Shown here piece after piece: positions 1-9,876 of a stretch of 41,192 nt of DNA. The notes beneath the pieces are model-generated. The model saw only the letters and a list, made by a program, of their open reading frames with translations, was not told where the DNA came from and searched no databases. Source of the stretch: Chara braunii (lineage: Eukaryota > Streptophyta > Charophyceae > Charales > Characeae); contig BFEA01000057.1 in the NCBI GenBank assembly GCA_003427395.1, positions 2,019,472-2,060,663 on the forward strand, given 5' to 3'. Made by a program: the position numbers and the translations under genes. Within the stretch, counting starts at the first letter, position 1, and every line of letters starts with the position of its first letter.

Positions 1-175
1 TTCGCCCCTCTTCTTCTTCTTCTTCTTGTGCTTGTGGTTCAGGTTGTTGTTGTGGTTGTTGCTGTTGTTGTTGTTGTGCAGGTCGACAGCGTGGAGCACG
101 GCTATGGCGTCCAGGTGGTTGTGGTTCTGGTTATTGTTGTGGTTGTTGTTGTTGTACAGGTCGCGTGGAGCACGA
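1..175. repeat. CTT/GTT-rich low-complexity minisatellite
   Basis: The stretch opens with a CTT run, then GTT/GTG triplets. It contains two copies of an ~85-bp block, each ending in GTGGAGCACG followed by CTAT or ACTAT (near 91 and 165). On the - strand it would read as Gln/Thr-rich low complexity, lying downstream of gag relic 1. I see no independent gene. Confidence 0.6.
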
Positions 176-177
176 CT

Positions 178-272
178 ATATGGGATCCTTCTTGCTGTTA
201 AGGTAAAATTTGTCAAAAATATATGTCATCTTTGGGTTTCGTCCAAATATGGGATCCTTCTTGTGGTTCGGA
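178..272. repeat. Short direct repeat TATGGGATCCTTCTTG, two copies
   Basis: The 16-mer TATGGGATCCTTCTTG occurs near 178 and again near 248, about 70 bp apart, overlapping the distal end of gag relic 1. It looks like a local tandem duplication. I assign no function. Confidence 0.55.
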
Positions 273-494
273 TGAAGGTCTGAAGAAAACATTGAAAGTG
301 TCATACTTAGCTCTTCTGATGTTGAGTAAATCCTTAGTTGTACTTGGAACTGAGTCTTTCTCAAATTCCTTTTCCATTTTTTCTTTGACCTCTTCCCATG
401 TACTGGCTACCAGTTCCCGTATAACACCTACCAGAGCCTCCTCATTAGTCCCTCCAGAAGAACTCGGCCTCGCTCGTCCTGCCATTTTGACCAT
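213..494 (-). pseudogene. Gag relic 1 (internally deleted, Ty3-like)
   Basis: A 93-codon frame starts at ATG 494 and reads leftwards. It begins MVK and a short basic, Ser/Gly-rich segment, then passes to TWEEVKEKMEKEFEKD and a KYDTF segment. The start (MVK plus basic residues) and the TW..V...L/I...F block match gag relic 2 at 5013-5600, where about 85 more residues separate them. This copy therefore seems to have lost the centre of the gag core. The DNA 5' of the ATG is purine-rich on the coding strand, like an untranslated leader. No protease, zinc knuckle or polymerase follows. The family call rests on similarity between the two relics and general gag shape; it is not a database match. Confidence 0.45.
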
Positions 495-1304
495 AGACTT
501 TCCCGGATACTTTCTTCTCTCTATCTGTCACTTTTGTCCTCCATTTTCTTATTTTTCAATCTCTCACTCTTCTCGCAAGAGATACGTGTTCGTTTCTCTC
601 TTCCCTTGTTTGTTATACCCCATGAAAATTTTGTACATATAAAGTGTAAGTAATAATAGAATGGGTAGTGATAAGGGGTAACGCAATCCTTCTCAGCCTT
701 CCAATGTATTTATCAATCAACTTTCTTTTATCATCCCTACTTAATCTTCTATCATATCCTTTTACAGTACCCCGAATCATAAAATATCGAGTCAAATCTA
801 TGATCTTGCCATGTTATTTCCAAGGAACGTCCTGAATCTGCAACATATATACTTATATCATTGTCGTTTTGCTATGCCATTACGGACCCTGTATGTTGCG
901 AAAAGTGCGTCCCGAAAATAGAGTCTGAGAAAAAGCCTTATTCAAATAATGGTTGCCTTGGTTGCAACTTGGTTAGTCACTCTGCATCTATTGGAATGAA
1001 GAGTACGCCTGGCACTAATGCGGGAGAAGGAATGTGGCTGGTGGAGGTAGAGCATAGCCTGCTACTTCCGGTAAGGCTATTGCGGTGAAAGTATGAGGAG
1101 CTATGAGGTGGAGCAAGAGAGATGTTAATACCGTCGTCTGGCGTTGCCCATAATGTTCCTAATTCTGCTTCAGCAGGGTGGTGCTTGGGCTGTTACTGTC
1201 TTTCCTTCGTAACGGGTTTGCGGACTTGAGGTGTTGAGATCCTCTATAGCAGCGCAGTGCAGTTCGGGGCACGGGCGCTCGACAAACTGCTATTCCTGCA
1301 AAAA
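495..1304. other. Unassigned DNA between gag relic 1 and unit 1
   Basis: No gene is supported here. On the - strand 495-620 could be the leader of gag relic 1. The rest has no homology that I can see to the start of unit 3, and no TGTCGG hairpin start, so unit 1 appears truncated near 1305. Confidence 0.4.
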
Positions 1305-1378
1305 ACGTCAGGCGGGATTGCAACCCACATGACCGCATCAAGACTCTGTGAGGAGTCTGCCCATCGATTGCGCGAACT

Positions 1379-1410
1379 CTGCCGGAGCTCGGGAGGAGTT
1401 CTGGAGGTAG
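1379..1410 (+). ncRNA. Conserved hairpin D, unit 1 copy
   Basis: CTGCC + GGAGCTC, loop GGGAG, then GAGTTCT + GGA bulge + GGTAG. All 12 positions pair, with three G.U pairs (two in GGAGCTC/GAGTTCT, one in CTGCC/GGTAG). The same fold recurs at 8003-8034, 17897-17928 and 31959-31990 with different stem bases. A short GACTC/GAGTC hairpin lies just upstream (1341-1356). This marks the entry to the hairpin array in every unit. Confidence 0.6.
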
Positions 1411-1686
1411 GGAACGAAGAGGTAAAGCTTCATCTTCCTTTTATAAACCCAGTTATAACCCCTATCCGTACATCTTGCTATGGTTGACTGAGTATGCTAC
1501 ATGCACCCCATATTTAACTTTATGTTTGATTTCTGGACACAAATCAAACTTAGATAAACAAATGCATATGCAATTTCAGTTTCGTTTTTTTTTGTCTAAC
1601 TGAAAGCAGATTGTAAAAAGGGTTTGCATCTAGGGGAAAGGTGTGAGGAAGGTGGTCGTGCATGAGTCTGACTGGGTCAACAAAGG

Positions 1687-2420
1687 CTGGGCAAATCTCC
1701 ATAAGTTTGGAGGGTCCAGTGCTATGTTTATTTTTAATTGTCTGAAGAACCAGACCGGTTTCCATAAGATTGGATGGTCTGGTTGCTCTGACTTGCGACG
1801 GCTGTCTGTGATTGATTTTTTTCAGGGACCAAGCGGGCTTCCATAAGTTTCGATGGCTTGGTCGCCTTGTTTTATTTGGGTTTTTCTTATGTTTATTGGT
1901 TTCTGAAAGAGAGTTGGGCATGTTCCATAAGATTGGATGACTGTAACTCTCCTTGTTTTATTCTTAGGGGGGATCAGGCAAATGACTGGAGAGGTTTCCA
2001 TAAGTTTGGATGGTCTGGTCTGGAGCCACGCACATGCTGGAACCAGAAGGGTAAATTTTATCTATATCCTTATACTATTTTACTTACGAACAGGTTGGTC
2101 AGATATGTTTCCATAAGATTGGATGGTCTGACTATAGCTTATCACAAACTGAAGAGAGTACTAATTAAGAGTAAACTTATGATAGGAAGGGGTAGGCTGA
2201 ACTTTTATCTAAGCTGAACGGTTCAGTCATATGCTACCTTAAAAGATTAAGTGCAGAAAGTTATATATAAATCGGATATCTTAAATAGTTCAGGGCGACT
2301 AGGTTGGATCACCTCGTCACATGCCCAAGGAAGAGAAAAGTTGTGGTGTTCTGTGTTTATGTATATCCAATGACTGAGCAAGACATGTTTCCATAAGTTT
2401 GGATGGCCTAGTTTTACGTC
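1687..2420 (+). repeat. Hairpin array A (core TTTCCATAAGTTTGGATGG)
   Basis: Seven copies of a core near TTTCCATAAGTTTGGATGG lie 60-260 bp apart. Each is flanked by its own inverted arms: CTGGGC/GTCCAG (1687/1714), AACCAGACC/GGTCTGGTT (1748-1756/1776-1784), GACCAAGC/GCTTGGTC (1827-1834/1856-1863), GAGAGTT/AACTCTC (1909-1915/1945-1951), GACTGGA/TCTGGTC with two G.U pairs (1984-1990/2014-2020) and TGGTCAGA/TCTGACTA with one G.U (2096-2103/2127-2134). The copy at 2386-2407 has weak arms. A core-less remnant sits near 2295-2325. Inside the core TCCA pairs with TGGA around a hexaloop; in the first copy this inner stem is CTCCA/TGGAG. Arms differ between copies but pair within each copy. Confidence 0.75.
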
Positions 2421-2724
2421 TTATGTAAGCTGGGTATCAGGGACAAATCATTAAAAAATTATGAACTATTGTTTGACAAGGTTGACATTGGGTTGGTGAG
2501 AGTATTTACCATTGTGGTTTAGGCTTGCATATAACCGAGTAAGATCTTTACCTAGTCTGAGTTTCAGGTTGACAGGTAGTCGCTTTAGTTGCTCGCCATG
2601 TGCTAGAGCTATAGGAGTTAGTTCAATTTCTGCATCTAGAGCTATAAAAGTTAGTTCAAGTTTTACATTTTTTTAGCTAACTTTTTTTACTTAGGTCAAT
2701 TCTCACATTTTCTTGGATCATTTA

Positions 2725-3305
2725 TTATACTTGGCTTCGTATAAATCTTGGTAATTTACTTCTCCTACAGAAAGCACTTCCGAAATTTCTACAAAACCAA
2801 AGAGTTAGTCAAATCTAATTTTTAAAAATTCAACTTTTTATCTAAGTTTTATATCTGGCTTAGTAAGAATCTGGAAAGTCTTATTTTCTATGGGAAGTGC
2901 TGCCGGAATTTTTGGTAATTTAGGGAGTTGACAAAATTTGACTTTGAAAATTCAGAGTTATTCCAGATTCTGAACTTAGCTTTGTATAAATCTTGAAATA
3001 ACACTTTTTTAAAGGGAGTGTCGCCGAAAGTCTTATAAATTTTATGAGTTAGTTAAATTTTGTCTTAGTTAAACTCAAGTTTTATTTTTGAGTTCTTATC
3101 TTACTTACTATATATCTAAGAAGTCTACTTTTCTAAAGGAGATGCTGCCCCAAGTTTTACTAATTCAGAAAGTTCGACAAAATTTGACTTTCGAGAGTTA
3201 GAGATTATTTCAATTTTTATGTTCGGGCTAATTAAAATCTTGAGAATGCACTTTTCCTACGCGAAGCACTGCCGAAATTTTCTTAGTTTAAAGGAGATAG
3301 GTTAT
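2725..3305 (+). repeat. ~123-bp degenerate tandem repeat, 5 copies (unit 1)
   Basis: An AT-rich repeat recurs about every 123 bp (landmarks near 2731, 2854, 2976, 3103, 3224). Each copy has a GTATAAATCTTGG-like start, then a block resembling GGGAGTGCTGCCGAAATTTT and a GAGTTNGACAAAATTTGAC-like tail. Units 2 and 3 have matching arrays. No ORF persists across copies. Confidence 0.6.
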
Positions 3306-3571
3306 ATTCTGACAAGTGACAATTCTGACAATCCACCCTACGCAGGGGAGATTATGCCAAAAATTTACCTTTCTTTGAGCAATTGTTTAAGAGGTAGATT
3401 CAGACCTGGTTAATCGGGAGGATTTTGTGTGACAGCGTGATATGGGGATTTATTCTCCGTACACTTATAAGTTTAGCTTGGGCGTTGACCTGTCTTATAA
3501 TACAGATCTTCTTTGAGCGTTTTCTATTCAGGAATGGGTTAGATCCAGCTTGATCCTACGAGGATCATGAT

Positions 3572-3590
3572 CTATTATGATTTATAACAG
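3572..3590 (+). ncRNA. GTTATC-type hairpin, unit 1 copy (weak)
   Basis: CTATTAT/ATAACAG with loop GATTT and one A.C mismatch. It is followed by GGTCGG as in the other units. It is positionally equivalent to the stronger hairpins at 9808-9822, 20247-20266 and 33854-33876. Confidence 0.4.
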
Positions 3591-4212
3591 GTCGGTTGTC
3601 GGTTTACGATTCAACTCCAATCCACTATTGTCACTCAACCTAAAGACTTTAGCCCTATCGTTTGAATTGTTTTGTTGAGTTTTCAACAAGACTTTATTGA
3701 ATGGTCATTTAACAAAGATACTGAGTATTGAGAGTTGTACAAAGAGTGAGGCTTGTATGGCTAAAGTGAGGGGTGTGAGCGCAGAGAATGGTTGAAGTTG
3801 ACCCCGTGCAGTGCATGCACCTTTGGTTGGATCTTTGATGTGATTGCATGTATGTTTGTGGTTTGGACTCTAGATTTGACAGTCTGCGATCATAAACATA
3901 CATATGGATGAGAGGAGTCTCATTGTGACTGTGCGAAGTGATCATCCCATATTAATAACCCTCCTATATATGTGCCTTGAGTGTTCGTGCGACATATTGC
4001 GACCGTGCCTAAAGGACTAATGAGAGTATGCCTTGAAAGAAAAGGGAGATTCCCGTTTACCTTTGCTTGTTAGAATTATTACAGTTGGACGTTGTAGTTT
4101 GTAGCAGTGTCAAACTCATTGATTTTTTTTCATGCCCTGGATGATGGAGCTGGTCTCCAGTGAAATAAGAAACGACTGTCATCACAAGAATGAATCTGTG
4201 TACCACCCACTC

Positions 4213-4227
4213 TCTGCGGAGTGTAGA
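4213..4227 (+). ncRNA. GRG-loop hairpin G, unit 1 copy
   Basis: TCTGCG/TGTAGA around loop GAG, with two G.U pairs. It lies inside a conserved block that begins GTACCACCCACTCT and ends AAGAGGGT. The stem pairs are UCCGCA/UGCAGA in unit 2 and UCCACA/UGUGGA in unit 3, so bases change while pairing is mostly kept. Confidence 0.5.
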
Positions 4228-4770
4228 AGAGGGTATGGTGATCAACCGCCTAGGCGGTTGTCTAGCATCGATAGATTAACCCCTGAAGGCTCGTGTCAGC
4301 CAACACTTGAGTGTCGAACGCGACCCTCGAGATTATCAAGGACCTCGTAATTATGGGTACCACATAGTACGTCATCATTGCAACTGTTAGCGTAAGCTTG
4401 CATTGCTAGTCGATATAAGAAAATTCTGCGTCCACACGATTTTATATTAAGTCTCACGTGCGTCGCCTAACCGACTTTTCTCGTCGGAAGTTTATGGGTT
4501 GGATACTAAAGGGATTAGGAGTGTTGTTGAGTTGTTTGCGTGTATTTTCAATTTTATGTTTTAAAGCATGGTGTAAGGCATGGTGAGTGGGATGCGTCCT
4601 AGTCGACCGACGATAAGTCGCGTTTGGGACTTCAGTCCCCCAATGCGTTGGTTCGCGTGTGGGTTCGAAAGAGGCGTGGGACCACCCATACCCACTAGGG
4701 TCTATGCTACAACGTATAAGAAACGCCCTCAGCCGACCCACCAATGCGACTGCAACTGATTAGCTTTCGT

Positions 4771-5007
4771 ATTGTGGACTGGTAGCTCGGTAGGGATACA
4801 CCCACAGAAAGGAGGTGACAGCTACCGAAAGTGGAGGTAAGTTGTACCTCGCGTAGACCCTATCCTGTCATAGGGGCTCGCGAGAGGTATGGCTGGTGCA
4901 CTCGGGCGGAGCAGCTTGCAGAAGCTCTATGTATATTGGTGAATAACCAACTTCTACGTGACAGGGTCGGGAGAGTCCCGCCTTGCGCTGGACCGATGCG
5001 CTCGACA
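4771..5007 (+). ncRNA. 3'-terminal structured domain E, unit 1 copy
   Basis: This terminal module starts GGACTGGTAGCTCGG, resembling a tRNA A box, although no B box follows. It contains the GTGACAG loop (4815-4821) on a partly decayed stem, GAGGTA/TACCTC, a CCCTA/TAGGG hairpin enclosed by TACCTCGCG and CGCGAGAGGTA, and a final GTCC...GGACC hairpin before GATGCGCTCGACA. The same series occurs at about 20990-21249, 21440-21690 and 35095-35354. Confidence 0.55.
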
Positions 5008-5012
5008 CCACT

Positions 5013-5600
5013 TCAAAGATAATGGGCAGCTCGACTTACCACATTTTTTCTTTCATCCTCAGCGAAGTTAGTTAGCATGACGTGACACTTTTGTGCCTCA
5101 TCCAGGAAGGACACTCTCCGCCCAACCCTCTCAAAATCCTCTAGGAATTGGTAAAGAGTGGCGTATTTAGAGCGTCCTACGTCCAACAAATTTTGCATGG
5201 TTGTTGGAACGTCATACTTCGCATACTGTTCCTATATCTTTTGTCTAACATTTGCCCATGTTGTCAGTCATTGTGTCGTTTTTGTCAATGACACCCTCAT
5301 CTTTGGTTCAACATAGGCTAGCACAGCTTTCAACTGGTGCTTATCCGACCAACCGTGACTCATTTCAAAGACATCATAGTCTTCTAAGAGCTCCGTAACT
5401 TGGGTCCCATCAACTTAGTGTATGTTCACCGGAGGTAACTTGACTCTCAGAAGATCTAGTCAGACATTCATAGTGTCCATTCTGGTTTTCATGACCTCTA
5501 TCCGGTTCAGCATCGCTCGAAGAACGGTGGTAGTCGTCATTTCTTCGTCACATGTGGAATCACCGGCACGGCTTCGCCGTGCATTTGGTCCTTTGACCAT
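5013..5600 (-). pseudogene. Gag relic 2 (Ty3-like, four in-frame stops)
   Basis: One uninterrupted frame of 196 codons runs from ATG 5600 to the stop at 5013, broken only by stops at 5460-5462 (TGA), 5415-5417 (TAA), 5268-5270 (TGA) and 5232-5234 (TAG). It reads as a retrotransposon gag: a basic start (MVKGPNARRSRAG), then a block ending LLEDYDVFEMSHGWSDKHQL, then TWANVRQKI and LYQFLEDFERVGRRVSFLDE. The F/L-x-x-Y...W...L...V order and spacing of about 190 residues fit the gag core of Ty3/gypsy elements. No indels have accumulated, so decay is by substitution only. It ends five bases from the 3' terminus of unit 1, and its ATG lies six bases from the start of unit 2 homology. It runs opposite to both units. 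The family assignment is by eye. Confidence 0.6.
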
Positions 5601-8002
5601 CCTGATCTCAAAGTTGACTAAGGGCAAGTGAACCGAGCCAATGGGCCACGCCAGATGCACGTGAAGTAAGGTACAGCCGGAGATGGTGGAGAGAGACAAG
5701 CGTGGCATAGTGGGGAGTATAGAGCTCGTGCGATTCTTGATGGAATCGGCCGAGTGAAGGCTGGATTCTGACGTTCTCAGGGTGGGCTACCCTGAATATG
5801 ATGTCATCTTAGGAAGACTGTTAGTAGGATTGGAGTTAGGTAGAGAAGTTATTGCGCAGGTGATCACATGAGAAAGGGAGATGGTGGGAGCAAAGGAGAA
5901 GAAAAGCGAGAAAACGCGAAACTCACCCGATTCTTGATGAAATCGGGTGAGAGGATGTGCGTTTTAGAGGTTTTGAGGAACGGTGAGTGTAGTGACAGCG
6001 TCGGACTCTGCTATGGAGTCACAGTCTTAGAGCTATATTGGAAGGAGGTTGCGCGGTATGAAGGTTGAGGACGGATATGGGATGACTGAAAACCTTCTAT
6101 CTTGTCCAATACTCGATGAAAACGAGCAAGAGAAGATATGATCTTGTGGTTCTATGAGTAGGCGCGTATGGTGGTGGAGACGGATTCTGAATTAGAGCGA
6201 CGGATCCCGCGACACAAGGAATAACAACTGCGTGGGAGGTGAAACAGTAATCGATGTATCTTCCCATGTTTTAGCGGAAGATACATCCCCATTCCTTCTC
6301 TTTGCAAATTTGCTAAGAATCGGAGTAGAATCCTTGTGCGTGATCGTCATTGCCAAGGATATGCTTAGTTTTTATCATTGTTATACTGAAAGTCACGTAT
6401 GTATGTGTGTTCATCTTTATGGTCGTTTTAATCGTGGCTGTCTACGGGGCTCGTTTCTGTTTTTCCTTTTGTCGTGGTCGTTCATCTCATTCTTCGTTTT
6501 CATTCGAGTTGGTAGGTCTGTTGCTTGTCGTAAGGACTGTGCTTGCTGCTTGTACGCTTCTCCAACCAAAATCTTCTTCATGCGCATTATCGCTATCTTG
6601 CGTAGTATCTCTTTCCTCCTGACGATGAACGAATTTGGCTAAGTCATAGACCAAGGTGCATTTGTGCACTTAGTGTAGAAACGGGTTAGACAGGTTTGAG
6701 GGAGGGAAGCACAACAAGGTTTACCCTCTCATGAAGACCGAAGGAGTGGTGACTTCACGATTTGACAGAAAGGAGCAGGCACGTGTTGTTTGCAGTCAAC
6801 TGAGCTGATGCAGCAAATTGTGCTTGATTGCATAGCCTGTTTGTGCCTTGTCGATGCATTTAACCTCGGAAGAGAAGCGTGACTTTGTTGTGTCCCGATA
6901 ACTTACTGAGCACTGTTGAGCCTTACTATTTGGACGCAATGGTGCGCATGGTTGTGCTTAACACATTTTTTTCTTGAACTCGCAGTGCAGTATTCGAGCG
7001 TGACTCTTTAAAACTTCGTAGCAGTGTCTTTTTTGTCGGAGGAGAACGAACGAGATTGAGGCACATTTGCTAGCCAGTATATTGCCTGCAGTACAAGGCT
7101 GCTAACAGTGAGCTGCAAGAGCTGCCTCCTACGACGAAGAGAGCAGGTGGATGCGAGCCTGCGAACTCGAAGGTTGGCCGATATGTTATGCAGCCTGTTG
7201 GACCAAAGGAATGCGAAAGTACTGTGAACCAGAGGTTTGTCTGCCAGTCGATAGCTTGCCATCTCGTTAGCCGAAGTAGCAGTGGACAAACCGCAGACCT
7301 GTAAATCTACCTGTTGGCTGATTCGTTGTTCATCCCACTGAGCGGAAGGAGGACAAGACAGGTTGAGGGGTCGGAAGATTTGCTCGGTAGGATTGCATAG
7401 TACCTAATGACTGGTGTGTTGCCCACCTCCCAACCGAAGGAGCGAGGAGCAAGCGGGAAAGACTGCGAGTTATACCTGCTAACCTGAAGGTTGCTCATCT
7501 CATCAGTTGGAGTAGTCGGGGATCAACTGCAGAATAGTAGAGGAGCATGCTAAAGTTACGTGGTCAGTCAAATTGCGCTATTACATTACTACGGAAAGGG
7601 AGGGGGTTGTATTATGGGTCCATAACCTGTGTCTTGAGTTGTCGCCGAATATAGTTTGGACCACGAAGTTTTGCGAGGTGACTGAGTTCGCTGAAAAAAA
7701 GTCTTTGCTGCGACTTTGAGAGCTGTAAGAGAGATCTATAACTGGCGGTTTGACTTCAGGTTGACCAAGTCATTCTGCACCTTGGTCGCCATGCGAGGCC
7801 CTCAGGCGCATCGAGGTAACAAGGCCCTTTCCTGCAAGTTGAGTCAGTCTCTCCCTTGTATCTCGAGCGTCTGAAACCTCTCTTTCTGCCCTTCTTACTC
7901 TAGTCTAGTTTAGGGTTACGAGAGGAAGGCGGCAGGTGGGATTGCAACCCGTAGGACCACATCACGACTCTCTGGGGAGTTTGCCCACTGATTGCGGGAG
8001 CT

Positions 8003-8034
8003 TTGCCGGAACTCGGGAGGAATTCTGGAGGCAG
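8003..8034 (+). ncRNA. Conserved hairpin D, unit 2 copy
   Basis: TTGCC/GGCAG and GGAACTC/GAATTCT around GGGAG, with a GGA bulge on the 3' side. One C.A mismatch is present. Compare 1379-1410 and 17897-17928. Confidence 0.55.
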
Positions 8035-8166
8035 GGAACTGTCAGATATACATCCTTCTGTAAGTATGAACCCGCTACACCCCTGTTTGACTCTCTATCT
8101 CTAAGTTTGATTGTCGTATGCATGTGTTCCCCTATGACTTTTTTCAGAATTCAATCACACTGACCA

Positions 8167-8690
8167 AGAACTGGACATTGTTTCTAAGCAGAATAGTTCG
8201 ACTTATTGTTTTATATCTGAGGGATGATTTTTTTTTGTTTAAGGCTAAGCATTGTTTCTAAGCAGAATAGTTTGGCCTGAAACCAGACACATAAGTATAA
8301 ACAGAGTATAAACAGGAAGTATTATATCTATATTTGCATGTGAACTGACAGCTCGACATTGTTTATAAGCAGAATGTTTCATCGTTAAGTCGTACCACGA
8401 AGAAGAGAAGGGAAAAGTCCTAAGTATAATAGAAGTAGTTAGGGTAAGCCGAGCATTATTTCTAAGCAGAATGACTCAATCCTCTGCCCATATTGTTCCT
8501 TTTCTTTTTAGAGAAAAAGTCAAAAATTATTAAACTTTGGATATTAAACAGTTTAGGGCGTTGTTTCTAAGCATAGTGGTCTAAATCAAATGCCCAAAGA
8601 AAAGAAAAGTAGTTGTTGAACCTATTCGTATATATTCTAAGGCATGCTAGACATTGTTTCGAAGCAGAACGGCCTAACACCATGCCATAT
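8167..8690 (+). repeat. Hairpin array B, unit 2 copy (core CATTGTTTCTAAGCAGAATG)
   Basis: Six cores lie near 8176, 8250, 8357, 8454, 8560 and 8652. The arms include GAACT/AGTTC (8169/8195), AGGCTAAG/TTTGGCCT (8242-8249/8271-8278, two G.U), GAG/CTC (8451/8475), TTTAGG/TCTAAA (8552-8557/8580-8585, one G.U) and an outer GGCATG/CATGCC (8641-8646/8681-8686). The third copy has no clear arms. CATT and AATG inside the core also pair. Flanking sequences match array A position by position, although the core does not. Confidence 0.7.
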
Positions 8691-8939
8691 GTAAGTTAGG
8701 TATAAGAGATAAATCATCAGTTTCATGAACTAATCTATAAGGAATTGACTTGGGGCTAGTGAGAGTACTTACCCTTGTGGTTTGACCTTGCATGTGGCTG
8801 AGAGAGATTACTACTTAGTCTGAGTTTCAGGTTAACATGTAGTCGCTTTAGTTGTTCGCCACGTGCTAGTGTTATAAAAGTTAGTTCAATTTCTGCATTT
8901 TATGAGTTAACTTTTTTTTTAAGTCAATTCTTGCATTTT

Positions 8940-9545
8940 TAAGGATAATTTTTATACTTGCTTTTGTATAAATATTGGTAAGCTACTTTCTCTACGGGAA
9001 GCTCTGTCGAATTTTTTGCAAATTCAAGAAGTTCGTCAAATTTTAGCTTCAAAAGTTAAGTTTGCCTAAATTTTATATATGACTTAGTAAAAATTTGAAA
9101 AGTCTCATTTTTTAACGGGAGTGTTGCGCAAACTTTTGTTAATTCAGGGAGTTAGACAAAATCGGACCTTGAGAAGTCAAAGTTATTTTAGATTCTGAAC
9201 TTGGTTTTGTATAAATCGTCCAAATAATACTTTTCTAAAGAAAGTGCTGCCAAACTTTTTATAAATCTGAGGGGTCGGTTATGTTTTGTCTTAGTTGAAC
9301 TTAAATCTTGTATTAAGTTCAAAATTTGAGTTCTTATCTAACTTAGTATAAACCTGGGAAGTTTACTTCTCTAAAGGGAGTGCTGTCAAAATTGTTGTTA
9401 ATTTGGGGAGTTGGACAAAATTTGGCCTTCGAGAGTTAGAGATAATTTCAGTTTTTATATTGGAGCTAGTATAAATTTAAAAATGACATTTTTCTACGGG
9501 AAGCGCTGCCGAAATTTTCTTAGTTTAAAGGAGTTGGATTATATT
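8940..9545 (+). repeat. ~123-bp degenerate tandem repeat (unit 2)
   Basis: This is the same AT-rich repeat as 2725-3305, with recurring GGGAGTGCTGCC-like and GACAAAATTTGACC-like blocks. The copies decay with similar spacing. It is non-coding. Confidence 0.55.
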
Positions 9546-9807
9546 TTGACAGGTGGTGATTTTTGACAATCCACCCTCTATAGGGGAGATTATGTCAAAA
9601 GTGTATTTTTCATTGGGCACTAGTTTATGAGCAGACTTAGGCTCAATGATTAGAAAGATTTTGAGTAAGAACGTGGTAAGAATATTATTCTCCGTACACT
9701 TATAAGTTTAGTTTGAACGTTGACATATCTTATGGTACAGACTTTCTCTGGACGTTTCGATTTAGGATTTGGGCTAGATTCAGGTTCATCCTCCAAGATC
9801 ATCTTCT

Positions 9808-9822
9808 GTTATCACGGATAAC
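9808..9822 (+). ncRNA. GTTATC/GATAAC hairpin, unit 2 copy
   Basis: GTTATC (9808-9813) pairs with GATAAC (9817-9822) around ACG. It is followed by GTCGGTTGCCGATTCG and then a second small hairpin, GTCG/CGAC. Confidence 0.5.
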
Positions 9823-9876
9823 ACGTCGGTTGCCGATTCGTCGGTTTACGACTCAACTCCAATCCACTCTTGTCAC

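Larger units (their letters stand above)
1305..5007 (+). mobile_element. LTR-like unit 1 (5'-truncated, 3' end intact)
   Basis: This non-coding block is homologous along its length to unit 3 (about 31888-35354). It carries the modules in the same order: RGGAG-loop hairpin, hairpin array A, ~123-bp tandem array, GTTATC-type hairpin, GRG-loop hairpin and terminal domain E. Homology stops sharply after GATGCGCTCGACA at 5007, the same terminus as units 2 and 3 (21690 and 35354), followed by unrelated DNA in each case. The terminal CA and the CGACA that mirrors the TGTCG starts of units N and 3 fit an LTR. No ORF above background is conserved between units. Its 5' part is missing or diverged beyond recognition. 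Confidence 0.65.

Noticed and set aside
1687-2420. CRISPR-like array (regularly spaced repeats with variable sequence between)
   Set aside because: Spacing is irregular, the variable parts are complementary arms of each repeat, and the setting is a eukaryotic retroelement without cas genes.
4771-4860. tRNA gene starting at GGACTGGTAGCTCGG
   Set aside because: The A-box-like start has no matching B box or anticodon arm in any of the four copies.
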